A DNA stretch of 12,987 nucleotides from Bacillota bacterium (lineage in GTDB: Bacteria; Bacillota; Clostridia; Oscillospirales; Ruminococcaceae), in assembly GCA_023456995.1 (NCBI GenBank), contig JAEWNU010000184.1, positions 1-12,987 on the forward strand. Reading direction: 5' to 3'. The notes beneath the pieces are model-generated. The model was given only the letters and a program-made list of their open reading frames with translations. It searched no databases and had not been told where the DNA came from. Below are positions 1 through 7,046 of this stretch, piece after piece. Position 1 is the first letter of the stretch. Each line of letters starts with the position of its first letter. A program made the position numbers and the translations under genes.

Positions 1-555
1 GTTCTTCCAGACGTAGTTAAAGCCCGAAAGAAGCGTGAAAAACACCGAGGCATACATCAGCACCAATGCGATAATATTTCCGACGGCGTCAAAGCCAGCA
101 GACAGCACGCCGCTAAGCGGCGAAGACGCCAGCCACAGCCAAAACAGCACCCAGATAATCCAAATCATCTGCGTGACGGTTTTCATCTTGCCCCATTTGT
201 CGGCGGCGATCACCAGCCCCTCTCCGGCGGCGATAAGCCGCAGCGAGGTGACTAGAAACTCGCGGGTGAGAATGACAATGACAACCCACGCGGGGGCAAG
301 CTTCAGCCCGACAAAACAAATCATGGCGCTCATGACGAGGATTTTGTCAGCCAACGGGTCCATCAACTTACCGAAGGTGGTGATGAGCCCCCGACTGCGC
401 GCAATTTTGCCATCCAGCATGTCGGTCAGGCTGGCGACCGCAAAAAACAGCAGCGCCAACAGGCTAAATAGGCTAGAGTTTCCTGCCATCAGAAAGAACA
501 CAAAAAACGGTACCAGTATGATGCGCAGCATCGTCAGCTTATTCGGAAGATTCAT
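1..555 (-). CDS. pgsA: CDP-diacylglycerol--glycerol-3-phosphate 3-phosphatidyltransferase (partial, C-terminus off window)
   Basis: This integral membrane enzyme makes phosphatidylglycerol phosphate from CDP-diacylglycerol and glycerol 3-phosphate, the committed step to phosphatidylglycerol and cardiolipin. The reading frame is open from the ATG at 555 to base 1 (185 residues), so only a short C-terminal tail should be missing: family members are about 180-200 residues. The CDP-alcohol phosphotransferase signature is complete: D45, D48-G49, A52-R53, G62, D66 and D70 in the usual spacing. Hydrophobic stretches at about 12-40, 75-95 and 120-185 fit a multi-pass membrane protein. It begins with MNLPNKLT, typical of the family. 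It starts 2 bases after the rimO stop and its AGGTGG ribosome site lies inside the end of rimO, so the two are probably co-translated. A 189-residue plus-strand open frame across the same bases is a shadow. Confidence 0.93.
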   Translation of the reverse strand, partial: MNLPNKLTMLRIILVPFFVFFLMAGNSSLFSLLALLFFAVASLTDMLDGKIARSRGLITTFGKLMDPLADKILVMSAMICFVGLKLAPAWVVIVILTREFLVTSLRLIAAGEGLVIAADKWGKMKTVTQMIWIIWVLFWLWLASSPLSGVLSAGFDAVGNIIALVLMYASVFFTLLSGFNYVWKN

Positions 556-557
556 AA

Positions 558-1886
558 TTAATCCACCTGCTCTCCTGTCAAATCATAGCCGTCGGCGCCG
601 GTGATTTCCACCGTGACAAATTGACCCGGTTCCAACCCGTCGTCGCCGGTAAAATAAACCTTGGTATCGATATCTGGCGCATCCATATAGCTGCGGCCGA
701 CATAACACTGCGTCTCGTCGTCGTAGCCCTCGCAAAGCACCTCAAGCACGCGGCCCTCACAGGCGCGGGCAATCTCGTTGGCGATGCCCATCTGAATTTC
801 CATAATCGTGTCGGCGCGGTGGCGGCGCAAGGATGCGTCAATCTGGTCGGGCATTTTGCCTGCGGGTGTTTCGTCTTCCTGTGAATAGGCAAAGCAGCCC
901 AGCCGCTCAAACGCCTGATCGCGCACAAAGTTGCAAAGATGCTCGAACTCCTCTTCGGTCTCGCCGGGCAGGCCGGCGATCATGGTGGTGCGGATCACCA
1001 CACCCGGAATGCGGTCGCGCAGCTTTTTAAGCAGCCCGTTTATCAGGCTGAAATCGCCCCGGCGCAACATGCGCTTTAAAACCGCGTCACAGCTGTGCTG
1101 TAACGGAAGATCGATGTATTTGACAATCTTAGATTCGTTTGCGATGACGTCGATCAATTCGTCGGTCGTGCGGTCTGGGTAGCAGTAAAGCACACGAACC
1201 CAGTGCAGTTTTTCAATCTTACATAATTCACGCAGCAGCTGCGGTAGCATCAGTTTGCCGTAAATATCCTGCCCATAGCGAGTGGTGTCCTGCGCGACGA
1301 CGTTTAACTCCACCACGCCCTGATCGGCGAGCAGCTTGGCCTCCTCGACGATATCCTCCATTTTGCGGCTGCGAAAATGCCCGCGAATATCAGGAATGGA
1401 ACAGAAGGCGCAACGGTTGTCGCAGCCCTCGGCCACCTTAAGGTAGGCAAAATAAGGGGCGTTGGCCAGAATGCGCTTGCCCTCAAGCGGAAGCGCCGCC
1501 TTGTCGCCAAATTCCACGACGCGCTCGCCCTTTTCCAGCGCGCGGCGCAGCGCGGCAGCAATGCCGCCCATCGCGCCCATGCCAAGGATGACATCCGCTT
1601 CGGGTATCTCAGCGGCAAACTCCTGCTGATAGCGCTCGGCGAGGCATCCGGTGACAGCCAGCGCCTTGAGACGGTTTTTCTTCTGCTGAGCTGCCTCAAA
1701 GATGTTCTCAATCGATTCGCGCTTAGCGTCCTCGATAAAGCCGCAGGTGTTGACGATGATGGCGTCACACTCCTCAGGTTCGTTGCAGATGGTAAAACCA
1801 TTTACCGACAGCTCAGCCAGCATATGCTCGGCATCCACCTGATTTTTGGAGCAGCCCAGCGAAATCATTCCAACCTTATAAGTCAT
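558..1886 (-). CDS. rimO: Ribosomal protein S12 methylthiotransferase RimO
   Basis: This radical-SAM enzyme adds a methylthio group to a conserved aspartate of ribosomal protein S12 (uS12). At 442 residues it matches the family length (E. coli about 441). The N-terminal domain carries the three cluster-binding cysteines C12 (LGCSKN), C48 (NTCGFI) and C81 (TGCLAE). The radical-SAM CxxxCxxC motif is C155-C159-C162, followed by SIPDIRG. The C-terminal 65 or so residues fit a TRAM domain. The S12-type N-terminus (ISLGCSKNQVD) and the motif after the third cysteine favour RimO over the tRNA enzyme MiaB. An AAGGA site lies 12 bases before the ATG, which is rather far. It appears to head a rimO-pgsA unit with its own promoter, downstream of the recA-recX terminator. 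Confidence 0.95.
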   Translation of the reverse strand: MTYKVGMISLGCSKNQVDAEHMLAELSVNGFTICNEPEECDAIIVNTCGFIEDAKRESIENIFEAAQQKKNRLKALAVTGCLAERYQQEFAAEIPEADVILGMGAMGGIAAALRRALEKGERVVEFGDKAALPLEGKRILANAPYFAYLKVAEGCDNRCAFCSIPDIRGHFRSRKMEDIVEEAKLLADQGVVELNVVAQDTTRYGQDIYGKLMLPQLLRELCKIEKLHWVRVLYCYPDRTTDELIDVIANESKIVKYIDLPLQHSCDAVLKRMLRRGDFSLINGLLKKLRDRIPGVVIRTTMIAGLPGETEEEFEHLCNFVRDQAFERLGCFAYSQEDETPAGKMPDQIDASLRRHRADTIMEIQMGIANEIARACEGRVLEVLCEGYDDETQCYVGRSYMDAPDIDTKVYFTGDDGLEPGQFVTVEITGADGYDLTGEQVD

Positions 1887-1921
1887 TATCTGTTTGGTTC
1901 CTTTCGGGATGTATTATTACT

Positions 1922-1941
1922 ATTATAAAGCTTGTTTTCAA
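1922..1941 (-). promoter_or_regulatory. Candidate rimO-pgsA promoter region
   Basis: On the minus strand there is a perfect TATAAT (plus-strand 1922-1927), 35 bases before the rimO start. A TTGAAA (1936-1941) lies too close to serve that box; it would instead fit a TAATAA a few bases further on, at 16 bases spacing. The region is strongly A/T rich compared with the flanking genes. A promoter here is likely because a terminator hairpin separates rimO from recX, but the exact boxes are uncertain. Confidence 0.4.
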
Positions 1942-1982
1942 AAGAATAGTACAAATTGTTGTTTGGTTTAATTTTTTATACT

Positions 1983-2003
1983 AAAAAATCTAGGCAAAGC
2001 CTA
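1983..2003 (-). terminator. Short intrinsic terminator after recA-recX
   Basis: Read on the minus strand, TAGGC-TTT-GCCTA (plus-strand 1991-2003) is a perfect 5-bp hairpin with a 3-base loop. It is followed directly by GATTTTTT. It lies about 45 bases after the recX stop. The stem is short, so termination may be partial and some read-through into rimO is possible. Confidence 0.5.
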
Positions 2004-2046
2004 TTATGGGCAACTAAACGCTGATGCACGGGATTAAACAACGTGT

Positions 2047-2664
2047 TCAGTCCTCAAAATCGTGCTCAGATAGGGCACGCAGCGCACTTTGGATATCGGA
2101 ATAGCCATAGCCGCCGCGTTCGAGCAGCGAAGCAGCACGGCGAAGGTCAGCGTCGCTTTCAAGCGTGCCAAAACGCGCGCGCAAAAGCGCGGCGGCGCGT
2201 TCAGAAAGATCGCCGCAGTCAAGCTCTTCAATAGCCAGCGCGCACAATTCGGAGGTGATACCGCGTTTTTGCAGCTCATACCGGATGCGTCGCGGTGCAA
2301 AGCCGCGCAGATTAAACAAATCGCGCGCACAGCGCAGGGCGTAGTCCTGGTCATCGACCAATCCAAGCTCCTCCATGCGCGATACGGCTGTGCGAGCAGC
2401 CTGGGCGTCGGTTTTTTCGGCTAAGCGACGGGTGAGGGCTTGGACGGTGTAACTTTTAGCAGAGAGCATATTCAGCGCGCGTCGTTTGGCTTCCTGCTCA
2501 CGGCTTTGGCTAAGAAGCGCGTTGAGTGCATCTTCGTCCACCGTGTCACCAACATCAAAACCTGAGCACTGCCAGCATTCTTGTTCAATTGCAAACAAAA
2601 AATCGTCATCGACATAAACCGAAATTCTGCCGCGCTTTGTTTGCCGCGCGTCGGTAATAATCAT
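2047..2664 (-). CDS. recX: Regulatory protein RecX
   Basis: RecX binds RecA filaments and modulates recombinase activity during repair. The 205-residue product fits the family (about 150-260). It is all-helical in appearance with the repeated three-helix pattern: an [16 protein letters not shown] segment around 65-85, a [14 protein letters not shown] segment around 100-115, and a [16 protein letters not shown] segment around 120-135 that is the best-conserved RecX motif. The N-terminal 50 residues carry the usual short basic/beta leader. Its ATG shares bases with the recA stop (ATGA, 2661-2664), so it is translationally coupled to recA. There is only a weak GGTGAAG ribosome site of its own. 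It should share SOS control with recA. Confidence 0.9.
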   Translation of the reverse strand: MIITDARQTKRGRISVYVDDDFLFAIEQECWQCSGFDVGDTVDEDALNALLSQSREQEAKRRALNMLSAKSYTVQALTRRLAEKTDAQAARTAVSRMEELGLVDDQDYALRCARDLFNLRGFAPRRIRYELQKRGITSELCALAIEELDCGDLSERAAALLRARFGTLESDADLRRAASLLERGGYGYSDIQSALRALSEHDFED

Positions 2665-3746
2665 TCTTCACCGCTCTGCTCATCGACCTCCACGTCGATA
2701 TCGGCAGAGCCCTTGGCTGCACTACGAGTCTTGGAGGATTTGGACGGTTTTTCTATGCCCATTGTGCTGACGCCCTGGCGCACCTTGACCGCTAGCTCTT
2801 CCAGCAGTTCGGGGTGATCTTTAACATAATCCTTGACGTTGTCGCGGCCCTGACCCAGGCGTGTCTCCCCGTAGGAAAACCACGACCCACTCTTTTGAAT
2901 GACGCCAAGCTTGACCGCAAGGTCGAGAATTTCGCCCTCCTTTGAGATGCCTTTACCGTACATAATGTCAAATTCCGCCTCTTTAAAGGGCGGGGCCACC
3001 TTGTTTTTGACAACTTTGACACGGGTGCGGTTGCCCAAAATCTCGCTGCCCTGCTTAATCTGTTCAATGCGGCGCACGTCAAGGCGCACTGAGGAATAGA
3101 ATTTGAGCGCGCGACCGCCGGGCGTGGTTTCAGGGTTACCGTACATCACGCCAATTTTTTCGCGCAGCTGGTTGATAAAGATGGCAATACAATTAGATTT
3201 TGAAATGGCGCCGGTCAGCTTGCGCAGCGCCTGACTCATAAGGCGCGCTTGCAATCCAACGTGTGAATCGCCCATTTCGCCCTCAATTTCGGCCTTGGTG
3301 ACCATGGCGGCAACCGAGTCGATGACCACAACGTCAATCGCACCCGAACGCACGAGTGCCTCGCAGATTTCCAGCGCCTGTTCGCCCGTGTCGGGCTGGG
3401 AGACAAGCAGCGAGTCAATATCAACGCCCAATGCCTTTGCATAAACGGGGTCAAGTGCGTGCTCAACGTCGATAAACACTGCGTCGCCGCCGCGCTTTTG
3501 TGCCTCAGCGACAATGTGCAGCGCCACGGTGGTTTTACCGGAGGATTCCGGCCCGTATATTTCAACGATGCGTCCCTTGGGGACGCCGCCGATGCCCAGT
3601 GCATAATCCAGCGCGATAGAGCCGGTGGGGATTGCGTCAACATTGAGTGTGCTGTGCTGCCCGAGCTTCATCACCGCACCCTTGCCAAATTTCTTTTCAA
3701 TTTGGGTTAGTGCGGTTTCCAGTGCAGATTGCTTGTCCTCAGCCAT
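2661..3746 (-). CDS. recA: Recombinase RecA
   Basis: RecA polymerises on single-stranded DNA, catalyses strand exchange and triggers LexA self-cleavage. The Walker A motif GPESSGKTT is at residues 65-73. Other landmarks are the Walker B strand (VVVIDSVAA), the loop-1 segment ([24 protein letters not shown], residues about 155-178), the [13 protein letters not shown] segment and the GRALKFYSS segment. The C-terminal tail is acidic ([13 protein letters not shown]). The frame is open to 3908, but I chose the ATG at 3746. [13 protein letters not shown] is the canonical RecA N-terminus, a GGAGG lies 8 bases before it, and the sigma-A promoter at 3810-3838 lies inside the longer open frame. The product is 361 residues, normal for the family. 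It is followed by recX with a 4-base overlap. Confidence 0.97.
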   Translation of the reverse strand: MAEDKQSALETALTQIEKKFGKGAVMKLGQHSTLNVDAIPTGSIALDYALGIGGVPKGRIVEIYGPESSGKTTVALHIVAEAQKRGGDAVFIDVEHALDPVYAKALGVDIDSLLVSQPDTGEQALEICEALVRSGAIDVVVIDSVAAMVTKAEIEGEMGDSHVGLQARLMSQALRKLTGAISKSNCIAIFINQLREKIGVMYGNPETTPGGRALKFYSSVRLDVRRIEQIKQGSEILGNRTRVKVVKNKVAPPFKEAEFDIMYGKGISKEGEILDLAVKLGVIQKSGSWFSYGETRLGQGRDNVKDYVKDHPELLEELAVKVRQGVSTMGIEKPSKSSKTRSAAKGSADIDVEVDEQSGEE

Positions 3747-3809
3747 CTTAATATCCTCCGTCCGTTGATATGTGTCGGCTTCGCCGTAATTCGTTTCTAC
3801 ATTTAGAAC

Positions 3810-3838
3810 ATTATATCGCATCAGAAAAAGAAAAGCAA
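3810..3838 (-). promoter_or_regulatory. recA promoter (sigma-A type)
   Basis: On the minus strand there is a TTGCTT -35 box (plus-strand 3833-3838), a 17-base spacer and a perfect TATAAT -10 box (3810-3815). Transcription should start near 3803, giving an untranslated leader of about 55 bases with a GGAGG ribosome site. The LexA box sits 19 bases upstream of the -35 box. Confidence 0.8.
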
Positions 3839-3856
3839 CCGATTGCGTTAAATTTT

Positions 3857-3870
3857 CGAACAAACGTTCT
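3857..3870 (-). promoter_or_regulatory. LexA (SOS/Cheo-type) operator upstream of recA
   Basis: The plus strand reads CGAAC-AAAC-GTTCT. It matches the Gram-positive LexA operator CGAAC-N4-GTTCG at 9 of 10 fixed positions. It lies directly upstream of the recA -35 box, where repressor binding would block or hinder RNA polymerase. This places recA-recX under DNA-damage control. The lexA gene is not in the window. Confidence 0.8.
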
Positions 3871-4028
3871 GAGCAGAATGCATTGAATCTACCGCTTAAA
3901 AAGGCCATTTAAAACGTACCACAGGGGCGTATTTTGAACAGAACCCACACTTTTTCGACAAGCTGAGAATTATTTGTAATGTTTGGTACAAGATAAAGAC
4001 AAATGCTAAATAAAGGAGCGTACAACTT

Positions 4029-4241
4029 ATGAATAATAAGCCCGAATGGATGAATAACCAGCAAGTAAAGGCGTATTTTGATGGCCTGCCCCCTGCTGTT
4101 CAGGAAAACATCATGCAGGCATCACTGCCCTTTGGCACGCTTGACGAAATTGAGCGATTTGCCCAAAACATCAGAAACGACCAAAACCTGTCTGAAAGTA
4201 GAGATACCGCTCAAGTGCAGCGATTTCAAAGTAGTCGGTGA
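4029..4241 (+). CDS. Small hypothetical protein, 70 aa
   Basis: I do not recognise a named family. The frame encodes 70 residues, hydrophilic, with no signal peptide and no membrane segment. Its core (residues 13-48) reads as two helices, VKAYFDGLPPAVQENIMQ then a turn and LDEIERFAQNI. This 'LPP.VQE.I.Q...' plus 'L.EIE..A.NI' pattern resembles uncharacterised small proteins of Clostridia, but that is from memory. Evidence that it is real: an AAAGGAG site (4012-4018) 10 bases before the ATG, and a strong terminator 50 bases after the stop. A possible promoter is TCGACA (3955-3960) with TAATGT (3977-3982), which is weak. It is divergent from recA, and the two share a 280-base intergenic region that includes the LexA box, although the box is far (about 160 bases) from this start. 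The frame is not shadowed by a longer gene on the other strand. Confidence 0.65.
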   Translation: MNNKPEWMNNQQVKAYFDGLPPAVQENIMQASLPFGTLDEIERFAQNIRNDQNLSESRDTAQVQRFQSSR

Positions 4242-4290
4242 GATCAATATTATAAGCATATACTTCCCAAATGCAAGATCCCCAAAAATT

Positions 4291-4328
4291 AAAACCGCTG
4301 CAAACAAAGCTGTTTTGCAGCGGTTTTT
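4291..4328. terminator. Bidirectional intrinsic terminator
   Basis: AAAACCGCTGCAAA (4291-4304) pairs perfectly with TTTGCAGCGGTTTT (4314-4327), a 14-bp stem around a 9-base loop. On the plus strand the 3' side runs into TTTTT. On the minus strand it runs into TTTTAATTTTT. It can end both the small plus-strand gene at 4029-4241 and the convergent regulator gene at 4474-5187. Confidence 0.88.
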
Positions 4329-4397
4329 AAAGCTTATAAAAAAGTGAGCCACTCCGCGACGTTCTGCCAACTGCTATGGAAATCAGCACCGTATTTG

Positions 4398-4406
4398 TGA
4401 TATAAT
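4398..4406 (+). promoter_or_regulatory. Candidate extended -10 promoter, plus strand
   Basis: TG-A-TATAAT is an extended -10 element with a perfect -10 hexamer. A TGGAAA at 4377-4382 could act as a -35 box at 18 bases spacing (4 of 6 matches). No protein gene follows on the plus strand: transcription would start near 4413, run through the inverted-repeat block at 4414-4477 and then go antisense into the regulator gene. Confidence 0.35.
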
Positions 4407-4413
4407 AATCTAG

Positions 4414-4477
4414 GTAACTATAGCGGCTCGCCCCAGCGCGGCAACCGCCTTTTGAATAGCCGCAGATCTGGCGTTAC
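4414..4477 (+). ncRNA. Nested inverted repeats, possible small structured RNA
   Basis: Three perfectly complementary, nested pairs lie in about 65 bases: GTAAC/GTTAC on the outside, GCGGCT/AGCCGC in the middle and GCGG-CAA-CCGC as the inner hairpin. Unpaired spacers of 4-9 bases separate them. On the plus strand the outer stem is followed by TTTT and preceded by an extended -10 promoter. On the minus strand the block is the 3' untranslated region of the regulator gene and includes its TAA stop. All pairs are Watson-Crick, so the pairing itself does not say which strand is the RNA. No known family is recognised. Confidence 0.3.
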
Positions 4478-5187
4478 TTTTCGGGTCTGCCGCCGGGCAG
4501 CTGTTCCTCGGCGTTTTTAATCAGGTTAAACAGAGAGGCGGCAAACAGCGGATAGCCTTCGTTAAGGGACTGGGTGGTTATCGACACCGGCACAATTTCC
4601 TCGGTCTCGCCCAGGCCGGGAATTTGCTTGAGTTCACCTGAGATAATCGTCTCGGCGTTGCTTTCCATCGTGCGCATGGCAGCGTCGGCATAGCCAGAGG
4701 CCAGCGGCTTGGGCACAGAAAAAAATGCCTGAGGGTTTTTACTATCGGCAGAATAAACAATTCTAAACATACGGTATACTGCTAACATGAAAAAAGCCGA
4801 GACCTGTGAGATCAGCAGACGATTTTTAGTCTTGCCAAGCAGGTCGAACAGCACATAAAGGGAATTTGAGATTAACTTTTTATTAAGCATCACCAGCAGG
4901 CCGACATTGCCCACCGCATTTTCCTTGCCAGCGTCCTCGGGGGCGGGCAGCTCTTCAATATTGAGCAGTGTTCCGCTTCTATCCGGTGAGCGCCCCAGAA
5001 GATAATCACAGGAAACATTATAGTATGAAGCCACTTTCACCACAAAATCAAGTCCGCATTCACGGATGCCCTTTTCATAATGCGACAGCAGTGCCTGAGA
5101 GATGCCAAGGTCGGCGGCCGCCTGTTTCTGGCTCAGTTTTTGCTCGCGCCGCAGAAGAGAAATGACTCGGGGAAAGTGTGAATTCAT
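4474..5187 (-). CDS. XRE-family helix-turn-helix transcriptional regulator
   Basis: The N-terminal 60 or so residues form a Cro/C1-type HTH. They run from FPRVISLLRREQKLSQKQAAADLG, through the recognition segment ISQALLSHYEKGIRE, to the closing VVKVASYYNVSCDYLLGRS. The remaining 170 residues match no domain I recognise; they are mixed helical, with a moderately hydrophobic patch (LLVML...FDLLG..., residues about 90-145) that might bind a ligand or mediate dimerisation. No membrane segment is convincing. I took the ATG at 5187 (237 residues), 9 bases after a perfect AGGAGG; a TTG immediately before it is an alternative. It has its own strong promoter, whose -10 box is covered by a palindrome, so autoregulation is likely. 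It is divergent from the histidine-phosphatase gene, a possible target. Confidence 0.85.
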   Translation of the reverse strand: MNSHFPRVISLLRREQKLSQKQAAADLGISQALLSHYEKGIRECGLDFVVKVASYYNVSCDYLLGRSPDRSGTLLNIEELPAPEDAGKENAVGNVGLLVMLNKKLISNSLYVLFDLLGKTKNRLLISQVSAFFMLAVYRMFRIVYSADSKNPQAFFSVPKPLASGYADAAMRTMESNAETIISGELKQIPGLGETEEIVPVSITTQSLNEGYPLFAASLFNLIKNAEEQLPGGRPEK

Positions 5188-5215
5188 CAAGATAAGCCTC
5201 CTAAATTACGAAGAG

Positions 5216-5233
5216 TATACTGATTATAGTATA
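5216..5233. promoter_or_regulatory. Palindromic operator candidate over the regulator's -10 box
   Basis: TATACT (5216-5221) and AGTATA (5228-5233) are perfect inverted half-sites separated by 6 bases. They flank and overlap the minus-strand -10 hexamer (5223-5228). The left half extends to AGTATACT, itself a palindrome. The size and position fit autoregulation by the adjacent XRE-type protein; this is inference from position. Confidence 0.5.
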
Positions 5234-5251
5234 ACAAAGGCCGATTGTAAA
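5223..5251 (-). promoter_or_regulatory. Promoter of the XRE-family regulator
   Basis: On the minus strand a TTTACA -35 box (plus-strand 5246-5251), a 17-base spacer and a perfect TATAAT (5223-5228) give a near-consensus sigma-A promoter. It lies about 35 bases before the regulator's start codon. Confidence 0.8.
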
Positions 5252-5308
5252 GAAATAATGATTCATTTGTAAAAATATGTAGATTTGAACAAATTTGTGG
5301 AGGTAAAA

Positions 5309-5977
5309 ATGGTTACTTACAAACTGCACCTAATACGGCATGGTATGACAGAAGGAAACCGCGTCGGGCGGTATGCTGGGCGCATGGATCTTCCGGTCTG
5401 TAAAGAGGGGCGCGAGGAGCTTTTGATGCTTAAGGAAAAGTTCGAGTATCCCGCCGTGCAGGAAGTTTATTGTTCGCCGCTGCTGCGCTGCATTCAAACT
5501 GCTGAAATTCTTTACCCCGATGAGCCCCGCACCGTCGTGGAAGATCTGATAGAGCTTTCGCTGGGAGACTTTGAGGGAAAATACATCGATGCACTGCAAG
5601 AAGATCCGGCCTATCTTAACTGGATCGCGGATTCGCTGCACAACACCCCGCCCGGGGCATTGGAGACGAGTGAACAGTTCGGCGCGCGCATCGGCGGGGC
5701 CTTAAACGCCATCTTTATGAACATGACCCAGAACCGCATTACCGAGGCGGCTATTATCGCCCACGGAGGTGTGTTTATGAGCCTGCTGTCGGCCTTCGTC
5801 ATGCCGCGTGCGCCAATTGGAGAATGGGCGCTGAGCAACGGCACCGGCTACACCATCCGCATGTCGACGGGGCTTTGGATGCGTGACCAAGTCGTGGAGG
5901 TTATCGGTAGCGTACCGGTTGGGCTGCCCGCGGGCAAAGATACGCGTGTGCTAAACTGCCTTGGCATTAAGCTTTAA
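5309..5977 (+). CDS. Histidine phosphatase family protein (phosphoglycerate mutase-like)
   Basis: A histidine-acid phosphatase/phosphoglycerate-mutase-like (branch 1) enzyme of 222 residues. The catalytic set is complete: R10-H11-G12 (phosphate-accepting histidine) in LIRHGMTEGN, R60 in CSPLLRCIQTAEIL, the acid E82 in ELSLGDFEGK, and H152 in IIAHGGV. The sequence is closer to GpmB/CobC/PhoE-type phosphatases than to true glycolytic mutases (shorter, LIRHGMTEGN rather than LVRHGESxWN), so a small-molecule phosphatase is more likely. The substrate cannot be told from sequence. The frame is open from a TTG at 5285, but the ATG at 5309 follows a GGAGG by 5 bases and starts the first beta strand properly. 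It is divergent from the XRE regulator. CobC (cobalamin pathway) is possible but no cobalamin genes are near. Confidence 0.87.
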   Translation: MVTYKLHLIRHGMTEGNRVGRYAGRMDLPVCKEGREELLMLKEKFEYPAVQEVYCSPLLRCIQTAEILYPDEPRTVVEDLIELSLGDFEGKYIDALQEDPAYLNWIADSLHNTPPGALETSEQFGARIGGALNAIFMNMTQNRITEAAIIAHGGVFMSLLSAFVMPRAPIGEWALSNGTGYTIRMSTGLWMRDQVVEVIGSVPVGLPAGKDTRVLNCLGIKL

Positions 5978-5986
5978 TATAAGAAC

Positions 5987-6087
5987 AAAAACGGTTGATT
6001 CAATCTTTTGCTAAAATTTATGTGAGGATTTCTAAACAGAATGCGTATAATACGGAGACCTCTTGATTCTTTTATCGGCCGTTTTTT
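5987..6087 (+). terminator. Possible terminator region after the phosphatase gene
   Basis: The 208 bases between the phosphatase and the membrane-protein gene hold no protein gene. AAAAACGG (5987-5994) can pair with CCGTTTTT (6079-6086), and the plus strand continues into a T6 tract. AGAAT (6038-6042) can pair with ATTCT (6066-6070) inside. No compact GC-rich hairpin is present, so termination here is uncertain. A TATAAT at 6046-6051, inside the palindrome CGTAT-A-ATACG, may instead be a promoter, but no good -35 box goes with it. Confidence 0.25.
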
Positions 6088-6127
6088 ACCTTGTAACTTT
6101 TCATCCTTGCTGTGCAAAAATTGCATG

Positions 6128-6156
6128 TTGAATTTTTGATGGCATATTATTATAAG
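6128..6156 (+). promoter_or_regulatory. Candidate promoter of the DUF975-like gene
   Basis: TTGAAT (6128-6133), a 17-base spacer and TATAAG (6151-6156) lie about 30 bases before the start codon. An overlapping alternative is TTGCAT (6121-6126), 18 bases, TATTAT (6145-6150). Either fits sigma-A. Confidence 0.5.
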
Positions 6157-6185
6157 CAGATTATTGCAAAATGAAGGGAATATCG

Positions 6186-7022
6186 ATGAAGCTGAGAAGA
6201 CTGATAAAACAAAATGCGCGCCGGGCGCTGCAACGCCATTGGTCCCGTGCTGCGGCAATCGCGCTGGTTGCCCTGATTTTCTGCTTTTTGTTTGTGACGC
6301 TCGAAATGCTGCTCTCGGCAGTGTTCGGCTTGCCAGCGTTTGTTGACCCGTTTGCAACGCCGGAGCTTTATATCGACGATTTGCCGAATGTCTCCCCAAT
6401 TGCAATGTCGGTGACCTTTTTGGTGGCAGCGCTCTACTTTCTGGTGCTGGCACCGTTGTCGCTTGGAATTATGCGCTGGTTTTTTATGTTGGGCGACGGC
6501 AAGGTTGAGCCGACGGTTTCAATTTTTGAATATTTTCTTTCTGCCACGCAGTTTTGGCGGGTGCTTTGGCTGCAAGTTTGCCTGTTTGTAAGGCGGCTGT
6601 TGTGGTCGGCTCTCTTTTTGTCGGGGCCTACGGCACTTATCTATCTTGCCGGGTTGTGGCAGAAAAAGGGGGATACCGACCTCGAATCGGTGCTGTCGCT
6701 GGGGCTGATGCTTGTAGGCTTTCTGCTGCTGGCCTTTCTCGGCGCTTTCTTGATGATATGGCTCATGCGCTATTATCTGGCTGAATATGCCCTCGTAAAC
6801 GATGGTAATCTTGCGGCACGAGAGGCGATCAGTCAGTCGATAAGCTTAAGCCGGGGTAGGCTTACCCAACTTTTGGTGCTCGAGCTTTCGTTGCTGGGCT
6901 GGCGCATTCTGGATTTTCTAATACTGCCGAGGTTGTTTACACTGCCGTACCGCTACACCGTCAAGGGACTTTACGCACATTATTTGTTTGAGGTTTCCAA
7001 GCGCGATTTGAATCAAGTATAA
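6186..7022 (+). CDS. DUF975-like integral membrane protein
   Basis: A polytopic membrane protein of 278 residues with about six hydrophobic segments. Approximate positions are 16-43 (AAAIALVALIFCFLFVTLEML), 72-98, 122-150, 168-200 and 225-245. A short basic N-terminus (KLRRLIKQNARRALQRHW) points to a cytoplasmic start. The C-terminal part has a pattern I associate with DUF975 and related glycerophosphodiester-phosphodiesterase-type membrane domains: MRYYLAEYALV, AREAISQSISLSRGR, then a hydrophobic LELSLLGWRILDF segment and a short tail. The function is unknown; no catalytic motif is visible. I prefer the ATG at 6186 to the one at 6171, because GAAGGGA lies 6 bases before it and the earlier ATG has no ribosome site. 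It stands alone between its own promoter and terminator. Confidence 0.75.
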   Translation: MKLRRLIKQNARRALQRHWSRAAAIALVALIFCFLFVTLEMLLSAVFGLPAFVDPFATPELYIDDLPNVSPIAMSVTFLVAALYFLVLAPLSLGIMRWFFMLGDGKVEPTVSIFEYFLSATQFWRVLWLQVCLFVRRLLWSALFLSGPTALIYLAGLWQKKGDTDLESVLSLGLMLVGFLLLAFLGAFLMIWLMRYYLAEYALVNDGNLAAREAISQSISLSRGRLTQLLVLELSLLGWRILDFLILPRLFTLPYRYTVKGLYAHYLFEVSKRDLNQV

Positions 7023-7046
7023 AAAAAGTTATTCCCGTGAAAGCAT

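Noticed and set aside
35..604. 189-residue plus-strand open frame
   Set aside because: It lies opposite pgsA, which has the full CDP-alcohol phosphotransferase motif. The open frame is a by-product of that gene's codon usage and has no ribosome site.
3747..3908. N-terminal extension of recA by 54 residues
   Set aside because: The extension covers the sigma-A promoter and LexA box and does not resemble RecA. The ATG at 3746 has a GGAGG and the canonical N-terminus.
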